From contig JBHHYU010000058.1 in the NCBI GenBank assembly GCA_046757725.1, forward strand, positions 1-19,933: 19,933 nucleotides of DNA, given 5' to 3'. Positions 1 through 7,081 of this stretch are shown piece by piece (the stretch's first letter is position 1; the number at the start of each line of letters is the position of its first letter). The stretch comes from JBHHYU01 sp046757725. GTDB taxonomy: Bacteria > Desulfobacterota > Binatia > UBA9968. The notes under the pieces are model-generated. The model did no database searches, was not told where the DNA came from, and saw only the letters and a list, made by a program, of their open reading frames with translations. The position numbers were made by a program, and so were the translations under genes.

Positions 1-1
1 G

Positions 2-121
2 GCAATGGTTCCTTTGCATCGCTTTTTTTTTTATGATAAGCACGACGGCGTGAAAGTCCGCGGATTGCGGATTATTGAACAGGTAGGGCAGGCAACTTGC
101 TGGGTACCCCGGCATGTTTAA
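2..121 (+). CDS. possible C-terminal end of an unidentified gene
   Basis: One + frame is open from base 2 to a TAA at 119-121, giving about 39 residues with a mixed, protein-like composition; the other two + frames close earlier. I do not recognise the product. The frame crosses a run of ten T (23-32) that could instead be the U-tract of a terminator whose hairpin is cut by the window edge. If so, this is non-coding leader DNA of the tctA transcript. Low confidence either way. Confidence 0.22.
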   Translation, partial: AMVPLHRFFFYDKHDGVKVRGLRIIEQVGQATCWVPRHV

Positions 122-171
122 TTTCTAACCACTTCACGAGGTAAGCATCTTCCAAGTTCCGGAGGTAAGCT

Positions 172-1656
172 GTGTTTGACGCGATGCTCGACGGTTTTAA
201 CATGCTGATGACGGTACACCGATTTCTCTTTTTAACCTTCGGAGTCTTCACCGGTATGGCACTGGGGGCTATACCGGGACTTGGCGGCGTTGTAGGCTTG
301 GCCATCTTGTTGCCTTTCACCTTTGGTATGGATCCTACTTCTGCGATCGCGATGCTCGTAGCCCTATCGGCAGTGCCCACCACCACCGATACGATTCCAT
401 CCGTCCTGTTCGCAGTCCCAGGAACGGTCGGATCGCAGGCCACTATCCTGGACGGGCATCCCATGGCGAGAAAAGGGGAGGCCGGTAGGGCCTTTGGGGC
501 TGCCTACCTCGCATCTTTGCTCGGAGGCGTCATAGGTGCCATAGTTCTAGGAGTGCTCATTCCGGTTTTAAAGCCGCTCGTACTCTTTTTCGCCGCCCCG
601 GAGCTGTTTGCCCTCGGCATTATGGGTATCTCCATGGTCGCGATTTTGAGCGGCCGAGTGCCGCTCAAAGGCATTATCGCCGGCGGTTTGGGGTTGCTTC
701 TTTCCATGATAGGTACAGATAAGCAGGAAGGGTTGCTTCGGTGGACCTTCGGATCGGTTTATCTCATCGACGGGTTAAACATCATTGTGGTGAGCCTGGG
801 GCTCTTTGCTATCCCTGAAATGGCAGACATGGTTATTGAAGGAACCCAGATTAGTAGCGTTCCCAAGCAGGCCATGAAAGGCGTGGGCCACGGGATGCGG
901 GATGTCTTCACTCACTGGTGGTTAATGCTTCGCTGTAGCTTTCTGGGGACGTGGATCGGGATCATCCCAGGGCTGGGGTCTGCGGTAGTGGACTGGATCG
1001 CCTATGGCCACGCCAGGCAGACCTGCAAAGGTGCGGCTAAAACATTCGGGCATGGAGACGTCAGGGGGGTCATCGCCCCGGAAAGCGCTAACAACGCCAA
1101 GCAGGGAGGTGCGCTCGTTCCTACTCTGGCGTTCGGCGTTCCGGGCAGCGCCGCTATGGCTCTCTTGATCGGTGCCTTTATGATTCAAGGACTTCAACCG
1201 GGACCGGAGATGCTGACCAAACACCTGGACGTTACCTATGCCATTGTTTGGAGCACGGCCATAGCAAATATCATGGCAACCGCCATTGCGTTGCTGTTTA
1301 CCAATCAACTGGCCAAGATCTCTTCGGTGCGCATACAGATTCTCGCCCCGCTAGTCACGATCGTGGTTTTTCTGGCTGCCTATCAGGCAACGGCAAATAT
1401 GGGCGACCTAATCAGCGTTTTGATCATTGGAGCTTTGGGTTGGCTGATGAAACGCTGCGGCTGGCCGAGGCCACCGCTTCTGCTGGGTTTTCTCCTGGGC
1501 GGCCTCATTGAAAGATACCTCTTTATCTCCGACGCCGCCTACGGTGCCAGTTGGCTCTTGCGTCCCTTGGTCCTGGCAATCTTCCTCGTCACGCTACTGA
1601 CGCTCGCCTACAGTCTGATTCAAGAGCGGAAGGTCAGGGAAATCTCAGGAGCCTAG
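172..1656 (+). CDS. tctA: TctA-family large membrane subunit of a tripartite tricarboxylate transporter
   Basis: A 494-residue, strongly hydrophobic protein, the usual TctA length. TctA is the large inner-membrane subunit that moves a carboxylate delivered by a periplasmic TctC-type binding protein, using an ion gradient. The family's internal duplication is visible: a PGLGG element near residue 35 (GAIPGLGG) is repeated as GIIPGLGS near residue 265. Each is followed by a proline/glycine-rich permease signature (TIPSVLFAVPGT; APESANNAKQGGALVPTLAFG). Translation starts at GTG 172, chosen because a GGAGG ribosome site lies at 161-165 with good spacing. The gene ends two bases before the tctB ATG, so A and B are co-transcribed. 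The substrate cannot be told from sequence; the family carries citrate, other di/tricarboxylates and aromatic acids. Confidence 0.95.
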   Translation: MFDAMLDGFNMLMTVHRFLFLTFGVFTGMALGAIPGLGGVVGLAILLPFTFGMDPTSAIAMLVALSAVPTTTDTIPSVLFAVPGTVGSQATILDGHPMARKGEAGRAFGAAYLASLLGGVIGAIVLGVLIPVLKPLVLFFAAPELFALGIMGISMVAILSGRVPLKGIIAGGLGLLLSMIGTDKQEGLLRWTFGSVYLIDGLNIIVVSLGLFAIPEMADMVIEGTQISSVPKQAMKGVGHGMRDVFTHWWLMLRCSFLGTWIGIIPGLGSAVVDWIAYGHARQTCKGAAKTFGHGDVRGVIAPESANNAKQGGALVPTLAFGVPGSAAMALLIGAFMIQGLQPGPEMLTKHLDVTYAIVWSTAIANIMATAIALLFTNQLAKISSVRIQILAPLVTIVVFLAAYQATANMGDLISVLIIGALGWLMKRCGWPRPPLLLGFLLGGLIERYLFISDAAYGASWLLRPLVLAIFLVTLLTLAYSLIQERKVREISGA

Positions 1657-1658
1657 GG

Positions 1659-2174
1659 ATGCGCTTTCAACCAAGGATACTATTTACTCTTTGTGTCATC
1701 ATCGTCGCGGCTTGCGCCGTCTATACGGCTAGGGACTGGCCACTGGGAACACGGCTATTTCCCTGGGCGGTTGGCATTCCTGTTCTCGCCCTTTCCCTTG
1801 TACAGATCCTTTTAGAATGCTACCACGCGTTCAGACCTGGAAAGGAAACGCACGTAGAGACAGGGGACCTTCAGGTAGACTGGAGCATAAGTACGAGCCT
1901 GGTAGCACGCAGGGCCGCAAACTTTTTTGGCTGGCTCCTGGGGCTTTTCTTTGGGATATGGATCTTCGGTTTCTTTATAGCCATTCCTTCATTTGGGTTT
2001 CTGTATTTAAAACTTCAGGCAAAGGAAGGATGGCTTATGTCTTCAGCCCTGACCCTAGGGGTTTTTGTTTTCTTTATCGGGCTCTTTGACCAGATTATCC
2101 ATGTTCTCTGGCCCAGCCCCCTCCTCCCCCTACCTGAAGCTTTACTAAAAAACCTGCTGCCCTTTTTGGATTAA
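1659..2174 (+). CDS. tctB: TctB-family small membrane subunit of a tripartite tricarboxylate transporter
   Basis: A 171-residue protein with about four hydrophobic segments: one near the N-terminus (FTLCVIIVAACAVYTA), one around residues 30-45, and a closing pair separated by a short loop. This is the layout of the poorly conserved TctB small subunit. The frame stays open upstream, but I chose the ATG at 1659 because AGGAG lies at 1647-1651, inside the end of tctA, and this start follows the tctA stop (1654-1656) by two bases. TctB pairs with TctA in the inner membrane. It ends one base before the convergent tctC stop, leaving no room for a conventional terminator. Confidence 0.88.
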   Translation: MRFQPRILFTLCVIIVAACAVYTARDWPLGTRLFPWAVGIPVLALSLVQILLECYHAFRPGKETHVETGDLQVDWSISTSLVARRAANFFGWLLGLFFGIWIFGFFIAIPSFGFLYLKLQAKEGWLMSSALTLGVFVFFIGLFDQIIHVLWPSPLLPLPEALLKNLLPFLD

Positions 2175-2175
2175 G

Positions 2176-3213
2176 TTATTTTTTCCTGCCAAAGATTCCC
2201 TGTACGATCTCGAGCATCTTCGGTGGAGGGTTAACATCGTTCTTCCAAATGGCCTGCAGCTTCTCGCCGCGCGCGGGCTGAATGACCCGGTGCAGTTTCT
2301 TGGCCTCTGCAAGGAGTTCTGGGTCATGCACGGTCTTCCAGAACGCGTCGCGAAGCAGTTTAACTCGCTCTTTGGGAACGCCGGGAGGCAACGCATAAGG
2401 GCGCCCGTAATGCGAGAAAAAAAACGTCGTTTCTGCAATCTCTTTGCCCTTCCGGGTTTTGGGCAGTTCCTTGATCAATGGGATGTTAGAAAACATCGGG
2501 TCCCTTTTGCCGTCCAGGTTGCCGGACTGAGCCAGAGGGACAAGTTTCCCTGCTTTCAACATATCCCCAAGTTGATCCAGAAAGGAGGCTTGCGTATTGC
2601 CGGAGCAATCGAGCTCTCCCTGCCGAACAGCCAGGCTGTATTGACGGGCACCCGGGTACCCCAGCACGAACTCAAAGAGCTTGACACCCAGTACCTTTTC
2701 TAACAGGTTTCCGAGGACAAAGCCGGTGGATTGCCGGCCGCTGGCCCCTACCTTGGCTTTTTTCCCCGATTTACGGATATCCGCCAGGCTCTTAAAACGA
2801 TCTGTCCGGCAATATATGAGCGTATTCTCGATGGCAGCGACACCCACCGCAGACATCTTATTAAAATCGAATCTCGCTCGCTGGTCTTTGATCGCTTGGT
2901 AGTGCCAAACTCCCCAATTGACTTGCTCCATGACGGTTCCATCCCGGCGAGCCCGGCCATAAAGATAGTTGGCCGCGACCACACCACCCCCTCCGGGCAT
3001 GTTCTGAACAATCATCGTGGGCTTACCCGGAATGTACTTCGGTATGTGACGCGCGATCAGGCGGGAATACGTGTCGTTGCCTCCTCCCGGCGTGGACGAC
3101 ACTATCAGCCGTATTTTCTTTCCTTCATAAAACGACCCGGCGGCCGTCGGCACCGGAGGAACACCGAGAACCAAAACCAAGGATAACGCGATTAAACCAA
3201 CTATCCCCTTCAT
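2176..3213 (-). CDS. tctC: TctC/Bug-family periplasmic substrate-binding protein
   Basis: A 345-residue secreted protein. Residues 1-25 form a Sec signal peptide (Lys-Gly start, a long Leu/Val/Ile core, an Ala-rich cleavage region) with no lipobox Cys. The mature part begins with the family hallmark of a beta strand followed by a Gly-rich binding loop (KIRLIVSSTPGGGNDTYSRL), then a second Gly-rich loop (NMPGGGGVVAANYLY). Bug/TctC proteins bind carboxylates in the periplasm and pass them to TctAB. The start ATG at 3213 has an ideal AGGAGG at 3219-3224. It is convergent with tctAB, not the first gene of a tctCBA operon, and has its own promoter, so the binding protein can be expressed independently of the membrane subunits. 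Confidence 0.93.
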   Translation of the reverse strand: MKGIVGLIALSLVLVLGVPPVPTAAGSFYEGKKIRLIVSSTPGGGNDTYSRLIARHIPKYIPGKPTMIVQNMPGGGGVVAANYLYGRARRDGTVMEQVNWGVWHYQAIKDQRARFDFNKMSAVGVAAIENTLIYCRTDRFKSLADIRKSGKKAKVGASGRQSTGFVLGNLLEKVLGVKLFEFVLGYPGARQYSLAVRQGELDCSGNTQASFLDQLGDMLKAGKLVPLAQSGNLDGKRDPMFSNIPLIKELPKTRKGKEIAETTFFFSHYGRPYALPPGVPKERVKLLRDAFWKTVHDPELLAEAKKLHRVIQPARGEKLQAIWKNDVNPPPKMLEIVQGIFGRKK

Positions 3214-3218
3214 TTTAA

Positions 3219-3224
3219 CCTCCT
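3219..3224 (-). promoter_or_regulatory. ribosome binding site of tctC
   Basis: The transcript reads AGGAGG five bases before the ATG at 3213, a full Shine-Dalgarno match that fixes the tctC start and suggests strong translation. Confidence 0.85.
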
Positions 3225-3236
3225 ATCTTTTTTTCT

Positions 3237-3266
3237 CCTGGGGCCGGCCCATGCAGAAAACCCAGG
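3237..3266 (-). promoter_or_regulatory. leader hairpin of the tctC mRNA
   Basis: CCTGGG (3237-3242) pairs with CCCAGG (3261-3266), leaving an 18-base loop. The stem overlaps a perfect 10-bp palindrome, GGGCCGGCCC at 3241-3250, an alternative fold. It lies between the predicted tctC transcription start (about 3292) and the ribosome site at 3219-3224. It may affect mRNA stability or translation, but no riboswitch class is recognisable. Confidence 0.35.
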
Positions 3267-3298
3267 TCAGTTACCATACCTCCAAACCACGAGCGGCG

Positions 3299-3328
3299 AT
3301 TATAGATTGGCTTCCCAGCAATGGTCAA
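3299..3328 (-). promoter_or_regulatory. sigma-70 type promoter of tctC
   Basis: On the minus strand a -35 box TTGACC (3328-3323) is separated by 18 bases from a perfect -10 box TATAAT (3304-3299). Initiation is expected near 3292, giving a leader of about 79 nt before the tctC ATG. It is the best promoter match in the window. The boxes are seen directly; activity is inferred. Confidence 0.7.
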
Positions 3329-3346
3329 GGCCTTGTAGCCTTTGGG

Positions 3347-3376
3347 TGATGTATCATGATGTATCATGATGTATCA
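3347..3376 (+). repeat. three perfect tandem copies of a near-palindromic decamer
   Basis: TGATGTATCA occurs three times without a gap (3347-3356, 3357-3366, 3367-3376). Each copy has TGAT and ATCA as inverted arms around a GT centre. The 10-bp period is close to one helical turn, so the same DNA face would be presented three times. The array ends 18 bp upstream of the tctC -35 box, at about -55 to -84 from its predicted start. That is a usual place for an activator array. A chance slippage repeat remains possible. Confidence 0.8.
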
Positions 3377-3576
3377 CGAGGCGGAGGTCCATCCGCGCCC
3401 ACTGAGGAGGAGACCTGCAGGCTTCTGTCGAAAATCACAGTTTTCGTGGCAGAGCCGAGCGTGTATTGGTTTGGGGGTTATTGGATCAAGAGCTGGCTGA
3501 TGTTCACAGCGCAGCACCGATTGCCCCACAGGCAAAAAAAAGATAAAAGAAAAATAAACCTTCCGGTAGGTTAAAC

Positions 3577-4020
3577 ATGAGTGATACGCTCGCTTCATAC
3601 CGCGTGATCTATGGTGACACAGACCAGATGGGCGTGGTTTACTACGCGAATTATCTTAGATGGTTCGAGATGGGAAGAACGGAGTTCCTACGTCAAATGG
3701 CTGTTCCGTATACCTCTATCGAAAATCGGGGATGCCATTTTCCGGTAACCGAGGTCTCTTGCCGTTATTTTAGGCCTGCCAGGTACGACGATGAGATTAC
3801 CATTGAAACAGTATTAAACTCTTTGGGTCGTGCCAGCTTGACCTTCAACTACCGGCTGTATCGCCGGGTAAATCAATCTCTGTTAGCCGCCGGATGGACC
3901 AAACACGCCTGCGTCGATCAGGAGGGACAGGTAAGAAGGTTGCCGCCTGCCCTAGAAACCATCTTGAAACCAAACGTTACCCGCATCACCGAGACCGTGG
4001 CGAGCAAATCGGGCTTGTAG
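3577..4020 (+). CDS. ybgC: YbgC/4HBT-family hotdog-fold acyl-CoA thioesterase
   Basis: A 147-residue single hotdog domain, close to the family length. The diagnostic N-terminal motif is clear at residues 12-28 (YGDTDQMGVVYYANYLR), with Asp16 at the position of the catalytic aspartate of 4-hydroxybenzoyl-CoA thioesterase and YbgC. It is followed by a WFEMGRTEFLR helix. Such enzymes hydrolyse acyl-CoA or acyl-ACP thioesters; in Proteobacteria YbgC sits with tol-pal, but no tol-pal genes are present here. The gene stands alone on + and is convergent with queG. The ribosome site is weak (TAGG about six bases upstream of the ATG). The family is sure; the substrate is unknown. Confidence 0.88.
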   Translation: MSDTLASYRVIYGDTDQMGVVYYANYLRWFEMGRTEFLRQMAVPYTSIENRGCHFPVTEVSCRYFRPARYDDEITIETVLNSLGRASLTFNYRLYRRVNQSLLAAGWTKHACVDQEGQVRRLPPALETILKPNVTRITETVASKSGL

Positions 4021-4077
4021 CCAGGCCCAATTCGTCGATGTCACGGGAGTAACCGGAAGGGAGGAAGTCGAGTGTTT

Positions 4078-5280
4078 TTACGAGACTGATTCAAGGGGTC
4101 TGCTGGATACTACCCTTTTAGATTTTTCCTTTTTCTTTGCCTCCTTTATCGTGGTTTCAATCTCGGTTCTTACAGCGATATCTGATTCACTTACCAGACG
4201 CTTTCGGAGAGCAGCTAAACCTTTTAAAGAAGCGATCTGTCCTAAGGCCCAAGCCACATGACATCGCACAAGAGGCTCGTCATCCTCGAGGGAACGGATC
4301 AAGGCAGGTACTGCCTCAAGGTTCTTAAGGTTCCCTAACGCGACCGCCACGTTTCGGAGAAACCCGCGTCGCTTGGCCCTGAGAATGGGACTACCATCGA
4401 ATCGGCGGCGAAACTCTTCACGATCAAGGGAGAGGAGGGGTACTAGCTCCGGGACATAGAGACCTTCTCGGGGTAAAAAGGTTTTCTCTTCTGTAGTGAT
4501 TGCCTTAACGTTGTACGGACAAACCTCCTGGCAGATATCGCAACCGAAGATGTGGTTCCCCATTAGGGGCCGGAGATGGCGAGGAATGGCCCCCTTGAGT
4601 TCAATGGTGAGGTAAGAAATACAACGACGGGTATCAAGCACGTAGGGACCTACAAATGCCCCCGTGGGACAGGCCTTCAAGCAAAGATCACATTGGCCAC
4701 AGCGAGCCTTGATGGGATGATCGTAGACCAGCTTTATACCCAAGAACAACTCGCCGAGGAAAAACCATGAGCCCCTCCGAGGAGAAATGAGATGCGTATT
4801 TTTCCCTATCCACCCAATCCCGGCTACCCCGGCAAGGTCCCTTTCGAGCACCGGTCCTGAATCCACGAAAGCCTTTCCTTCAATCGGCTCGCGATAGATC
4901 TTCCGAATGCTATCCAAAAGAGATTCGAGCCTCCGCCTGATAAGATCATGATAGTCGTCTCCCCAGGCGTACCGGGAGATCCAACCTCTTGACTCATCTT
5001 GCATTTCAGGCCTCGGCTCCGGGGTATAGTAATTCATCCCAACCGAAACTATGGAAGTCGCCCAGGGGACTAGTTTTCTCGGGTTGCGGCGCAGTTCCTC
5101 GGTCCTCTTGAGATAGCCGAGCTCCCCCCCTAACCCTTTTCTTAACCAGTGCGCAAAGGACTCTTCGTGGGCGGGAGAGTGTATCGGCGAGATCCCAACC
5201 AACGCAAATCCAAGCCGCTGCGCTTCTTCTTTAATCCGACGTGCTAGAACGAGTGAATTGTCCACCTTTGGAGTTTCCAT
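4078..5280 (-). CDS. queG: epoxyqueuosine reductase QueG with C-terminal HEAT repeats
   Basis: A 400-residue cobalamin/iron-sulfur enzyme that reduces epoxyqueuosine to queuosine in the tRNA wobble base, the last step of the pathway. Residues 137-165 carry the active-site segment FVDSGPVLERDLA, with Asp140 the likely catalytic acid, then GWIGKNTHLI. Two 4Fe-4S clusters are bound by Cys194/197/200/204 and Cys220/247/250/254. Residues about 300-380 are HEAT-like repeats that contact tRNA in characterised QueG. Length and layout match the HEAT-bearing type. Its ATG directly abuts the TAG of the upstream DUF2203 gene and lacks an obvious ribosome site, so translation is probably coupled. No other queuosine gene is in the window. 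Confidence 0.95.
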   Translation of the reverse strand: METPKVDNSLVLARRIKEEAQRLGFALVGISPIHSPAHEESFAHWLRKGLGGELGYLKRTEELRRNPRKLVPWATSIVSVGMNYYTPEPRPEMQDESRGWISRYAWGDDYHDLIRRRLESLLDSIRKIYREPIEGKAFVDSGPVLERDLAGVAGIGWIGKNTHLISPRRGSWFFLGELFLGIKLVYDHPIKARCGQCDLCLKACPTGAFVGPYVLDTRRCISYLTIELKGAIPRHLRPLMGNHIFGCDICQEVCPYNVKAITTEEKTFLPREGLYVPELVPLLSLDREEFRRRFDGSPILRAKRRGFLRNVAVALGNLKNLEAVPALIRSLEDDEPLVRCHVAWALGQIASLKGLAALRKRLVSESDIAVRTEIETTIKEAKKKEKSKRVVSSRPLESVS

Positions 5281-5730
5281 CTAATGATAGGAGATTTTTC
5301 CGTCTTCCTCATCGTCATCAGAATCGAGCAGCGGCCGGCGCCCCGCAAAGCCATCCTCTATACGGTGCCAATGAAAGACGCTCTCTTCCCCGTAGCGCCA
5401 ACAAAGAAATACGACCCGTCCTGCCAATATACAGGGAAAGTCTACCAATCCTTCTTGCATTCCTTTACATAGACAACCGTAACTTTGTATCTTCTCGCCT
5501 ACATTTTCGATCTCTTGAATCACACGACGGATCGTTTCATTCTTCTGTAATCGTCCCATAAGCTGCGGACTCTCTGAGGTGAGTTGTTCTTCTCGGATCA
5601 CCGCTTCGCTGTTTTTCCTTAAGAGATCTAGGTTGCGGAAAATTCGCTCCATGAGAGGGCGTAGTTCGTTAAGGAGAGCATTGGCCTCATCCACGGTAAA
5701 AAGGTGGAGGAAAAGCTTAGACGAGGTCAT
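5281..5730 (-). CDS. DUF2203 family protein
   Basis: A 149-residue cytosolic protein with the DUF2203 pattern: an N-terminal FTVDEANALL helix start, a long charged helical region (residues about 20-85), then a compact C-terminal part containing GLVDFP, LCWRYGE, FHWHRIEDGFAGR and an acidic tail (SDDDEEDG). No signal peptide or membrane segment is present. The function of the family is not established; the conserved Cys, Trp, His and Asp residues would allow metal or nucleic-acid contact, but this is speculation. It sits 34 bp after the receiver-LpxC gene and its TAG directly precedes the queG ATG, so it belongs to the same transcription unit. Confidence 0.85.
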   Translation of the reverse strand: MTSSKLFLHLFTVDEANALLNELRPLMERIFRNLDLLRKNSEAVIREEQLTSESPQLMGRLQKNETIRRVIQEIENVGEKIQSYGCLCKGMQEGLVDFPCILAGRVVFLCWRYGEESVFHWHRIEDGFAGRRPLLDSDDDEEDGKISYH

Positions 5731-5764
5731 GAGTCAACTCAGATTCCCCACAAAGACGAAGCCC

Positions 5765-7060
5765 CTAAAGGGCCATACCGTTTCTGATCTCATGGAGTAA
5801 GGCAATATTATCAGTATGACCGGTCATGTAGGCTGTGACCATCCCCCGAATGGGACGGCCCAAGAGATAAAAATCACCCACGATATCAAGAATCTTGTGA
5901 CGTGCAAACTCATCGGCAAATCGGAGTTCGGTATTGATCACCTTTTCATTGTCAATAAGAATACAATTGCTGATCCTGCCACCACTCACCAGGCCTCGCT
6001 TTTCCAGCTGCTCGATATCTTTGAGAAATCCAAAGGTCCTTGCTGGAGCGATACTTTCTTTGAAAGATTCCGGCCCCCTAAATGTATAGGTATATTCCTG
6101 AATCCCCACAGGCTTGGGATAATTAAGGACATATCGTACCCCAAAGGTGTCAGCGGGCTTTACACTGATGCATTTTTTTTCTTTCTGGCCGATCTGGTAC
6201 AACCGGTCCACAACAATTTCAGACCAATTCTCTTTTTGCTCCTGAATCCCTGCCTCCTCTATCAAACGGCAAAATTCAAGAGCTGATCCGTCCATAATAG
6301 GCATTTCGCCTTGCATCTTCACCAGCAGATTGCCAATACCATAGCTGTGCAGTACCGCCAGAAAATGCTCTACCGTACCGGCTCCAATCCCTTTACCCCG
6401 AAGAGAGGTAGCGTAACCCGTCGACCACACATAATCCAGGTGCGCAGGGACGGTTGCATCGGCTGAGACTCCGCTGAAGAGAATACCGCTATTCGGGGGA
6501 AGGGGATGAAGAATGACACCGGTTTTAATACCTGAATGGAGGCCATGACCCGAGATGACCACACTTTTTTTCAGGGTCTTCTGTTTTAAGACTTTTAGGT
6601 TTTTACCTTTAGTAGTAGTGATGGTTCGACGACGCCTGCCGTTTCTCGCATTGATCGTCTTATCCTTCACTTTAACGCCAAGAGACTCTCCAAGCGCACG
6701 ACGGACCGTCAAGAGCAGACCATCAAGAGAAAGAGGTTTTTCAATGAAATCAAAGGCCCCACATTTAGTGGCCGTGACTGCCGTGTGAATATTTCCATGC
6801 CCCGAAATCATAATCACAAGGATTTCGGGCGCCTGTTTTTTAATCTCTTTTAAAAGCTCGATCCCGTCGATCTGTGGCATCCATATGTCCAAAAGCACAA
6901 GTTTAGGATGCTCTTTATCGATCAACTCCGGGACTTTCGTCCCGTCTGATGTCTCAATGACTCGGTAACCCTCGTCGCTCAGAATTTCTCGAACAGAGTC
7001 GCGAATCCCATCGTCATCATCCACGATGAGGATGGATTTTTCTGTAGATCTTCCTCTCAC
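5765..7060 (-). CDS. lpxC: response-regulator receiver fused to UDP-3-O-acyl-GlcNAc deacetylase LpxC
   Basis: A 431-residue two-domain protein. Residues about 8-123 are a complete receiver resembling NtrX: acidic pocket Asp14-17, phosphoacceptor Asp58 (LLDIWMP), Ser86 (MISGHG) and Lys108 (FIEKPL). Residues about 125-157 are a basic Thr/Lys/Arg linker with RRRR. From about 158 it is full LpxC (LKQKTLKKS; GLHSG 173-177), the zinc deacetylase that commits UDP-3-O-acyl-GlcNAc to lipid A. Zinc ligands His232, His388, Asp392 and catalytic Glu231, Lys389, Asp396, His415 are present (E. coli Glu78, His79, His238, Lys239, Asp242, Asp246, His265). It ends 16 residues after His415, without the longer E. 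coli tail. The start is GTG 7060, set by GGGAGGA at 7064-7070 just after the kinase stop. It has no AAA+ or HTH domain. The kinase gene upstream is the obvious partner; phospho-control of activity is inferred. Confidence 0.95.
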   Translation of the reverse strand: MRGRSTEKSILIVDDDDGIRDSVREILSDEGYRVIETSDGTKVPELIDKEHPKLVLLDIWMPQIDGIELLKEIKKQAPEILVIMISGHGNIHTAVTATKCGAFDFIEKPLSLDGLLLTVRRALGESLGVKVKDKTINARNGRRRRTITTTKGKNLKVLKQKTLKKSVVISGHGLHSGIKTGVILHPLPPNSGILFSGVSADATVPAHLDYVWSTGYATSLRGKGIGAGTVEHFLAVLHSYGIGNLLVKMQGEMPIMDGSALEFCRLIEEAGIQEQKENWSEIVVDRLYQIGQKEKKCISVKPADTFGVRYVLNYPKPVGIQEYTYTFRGPESFKESIAPARTFGFLKDIEQLEKRGLVSGGRISNCILIDNEKVINTELRFADEFARHKILDIVGDFYLLGRPIRGMVTAYMTGHTDNIALLHEIRNGMAL

Positions 7061-7063
7061 TGC

Positions 7064-7070
7064 TCCTCCC
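7064..7070 (-). promoter_or_regulatory. ribosome binding site deciding the GTG start of the receiver-LpxC gene
   Basis: The transcript carries GGGAGGA between the kinase stop (7082) and GTG 7060, with about three bases to the start. It shows that translation begins ahead of the receiver domain and that the fusion is made as one chain. Confidence 0.75.
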
Positions 7071-7081
7071 GATTGTCGTTG

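Noticed and set aside
72..464. 130-codon minus frame opposite the start of tctA
   Set aside because: Low-complexity Thr/Pro/Ser composition typical of an antisense shadow.
2290..2703. 137-codon + frame opposite tctC
   Set aside because: Shadow of a well-supported binding-protein gene; no start signal or motif.
3347..3376. Tandem repeat considered as a CRISPR or minisatellite
   Set aside because: Only three 10-bp copies, without spacers and with no cas gene nearby; the position relative to the promoter fits a regulatory site better.
3520..3534. TTGCC/GGCAA hairpin next to an A-rich run, considered as a terminator
   Set aside because: The stem is only 5 bp, and on the strand where the run would be T it precedes the hairpin instead of following it.
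3356..3574. Open frame of 72 codons before the thioesterase gene
   Set aside because: Its first codons lie inside the decamer repeat, there is no ribosome site and no recognisable motif; the antisense frame is equally open.
5816..6286. 156-codon + frame opposite the LpxC domain
   Set aside because: It is antisense to a protein with all catalytic residues conserved and shows no family resemblance itself.
6565..6571. A7 run in the lpxC mRNA as a programmed -1 frameshift site
   Set aside because: The base before it in frame is G, so it is not the canonical heptamer, and the zero frame already gives the complete conserved protein.
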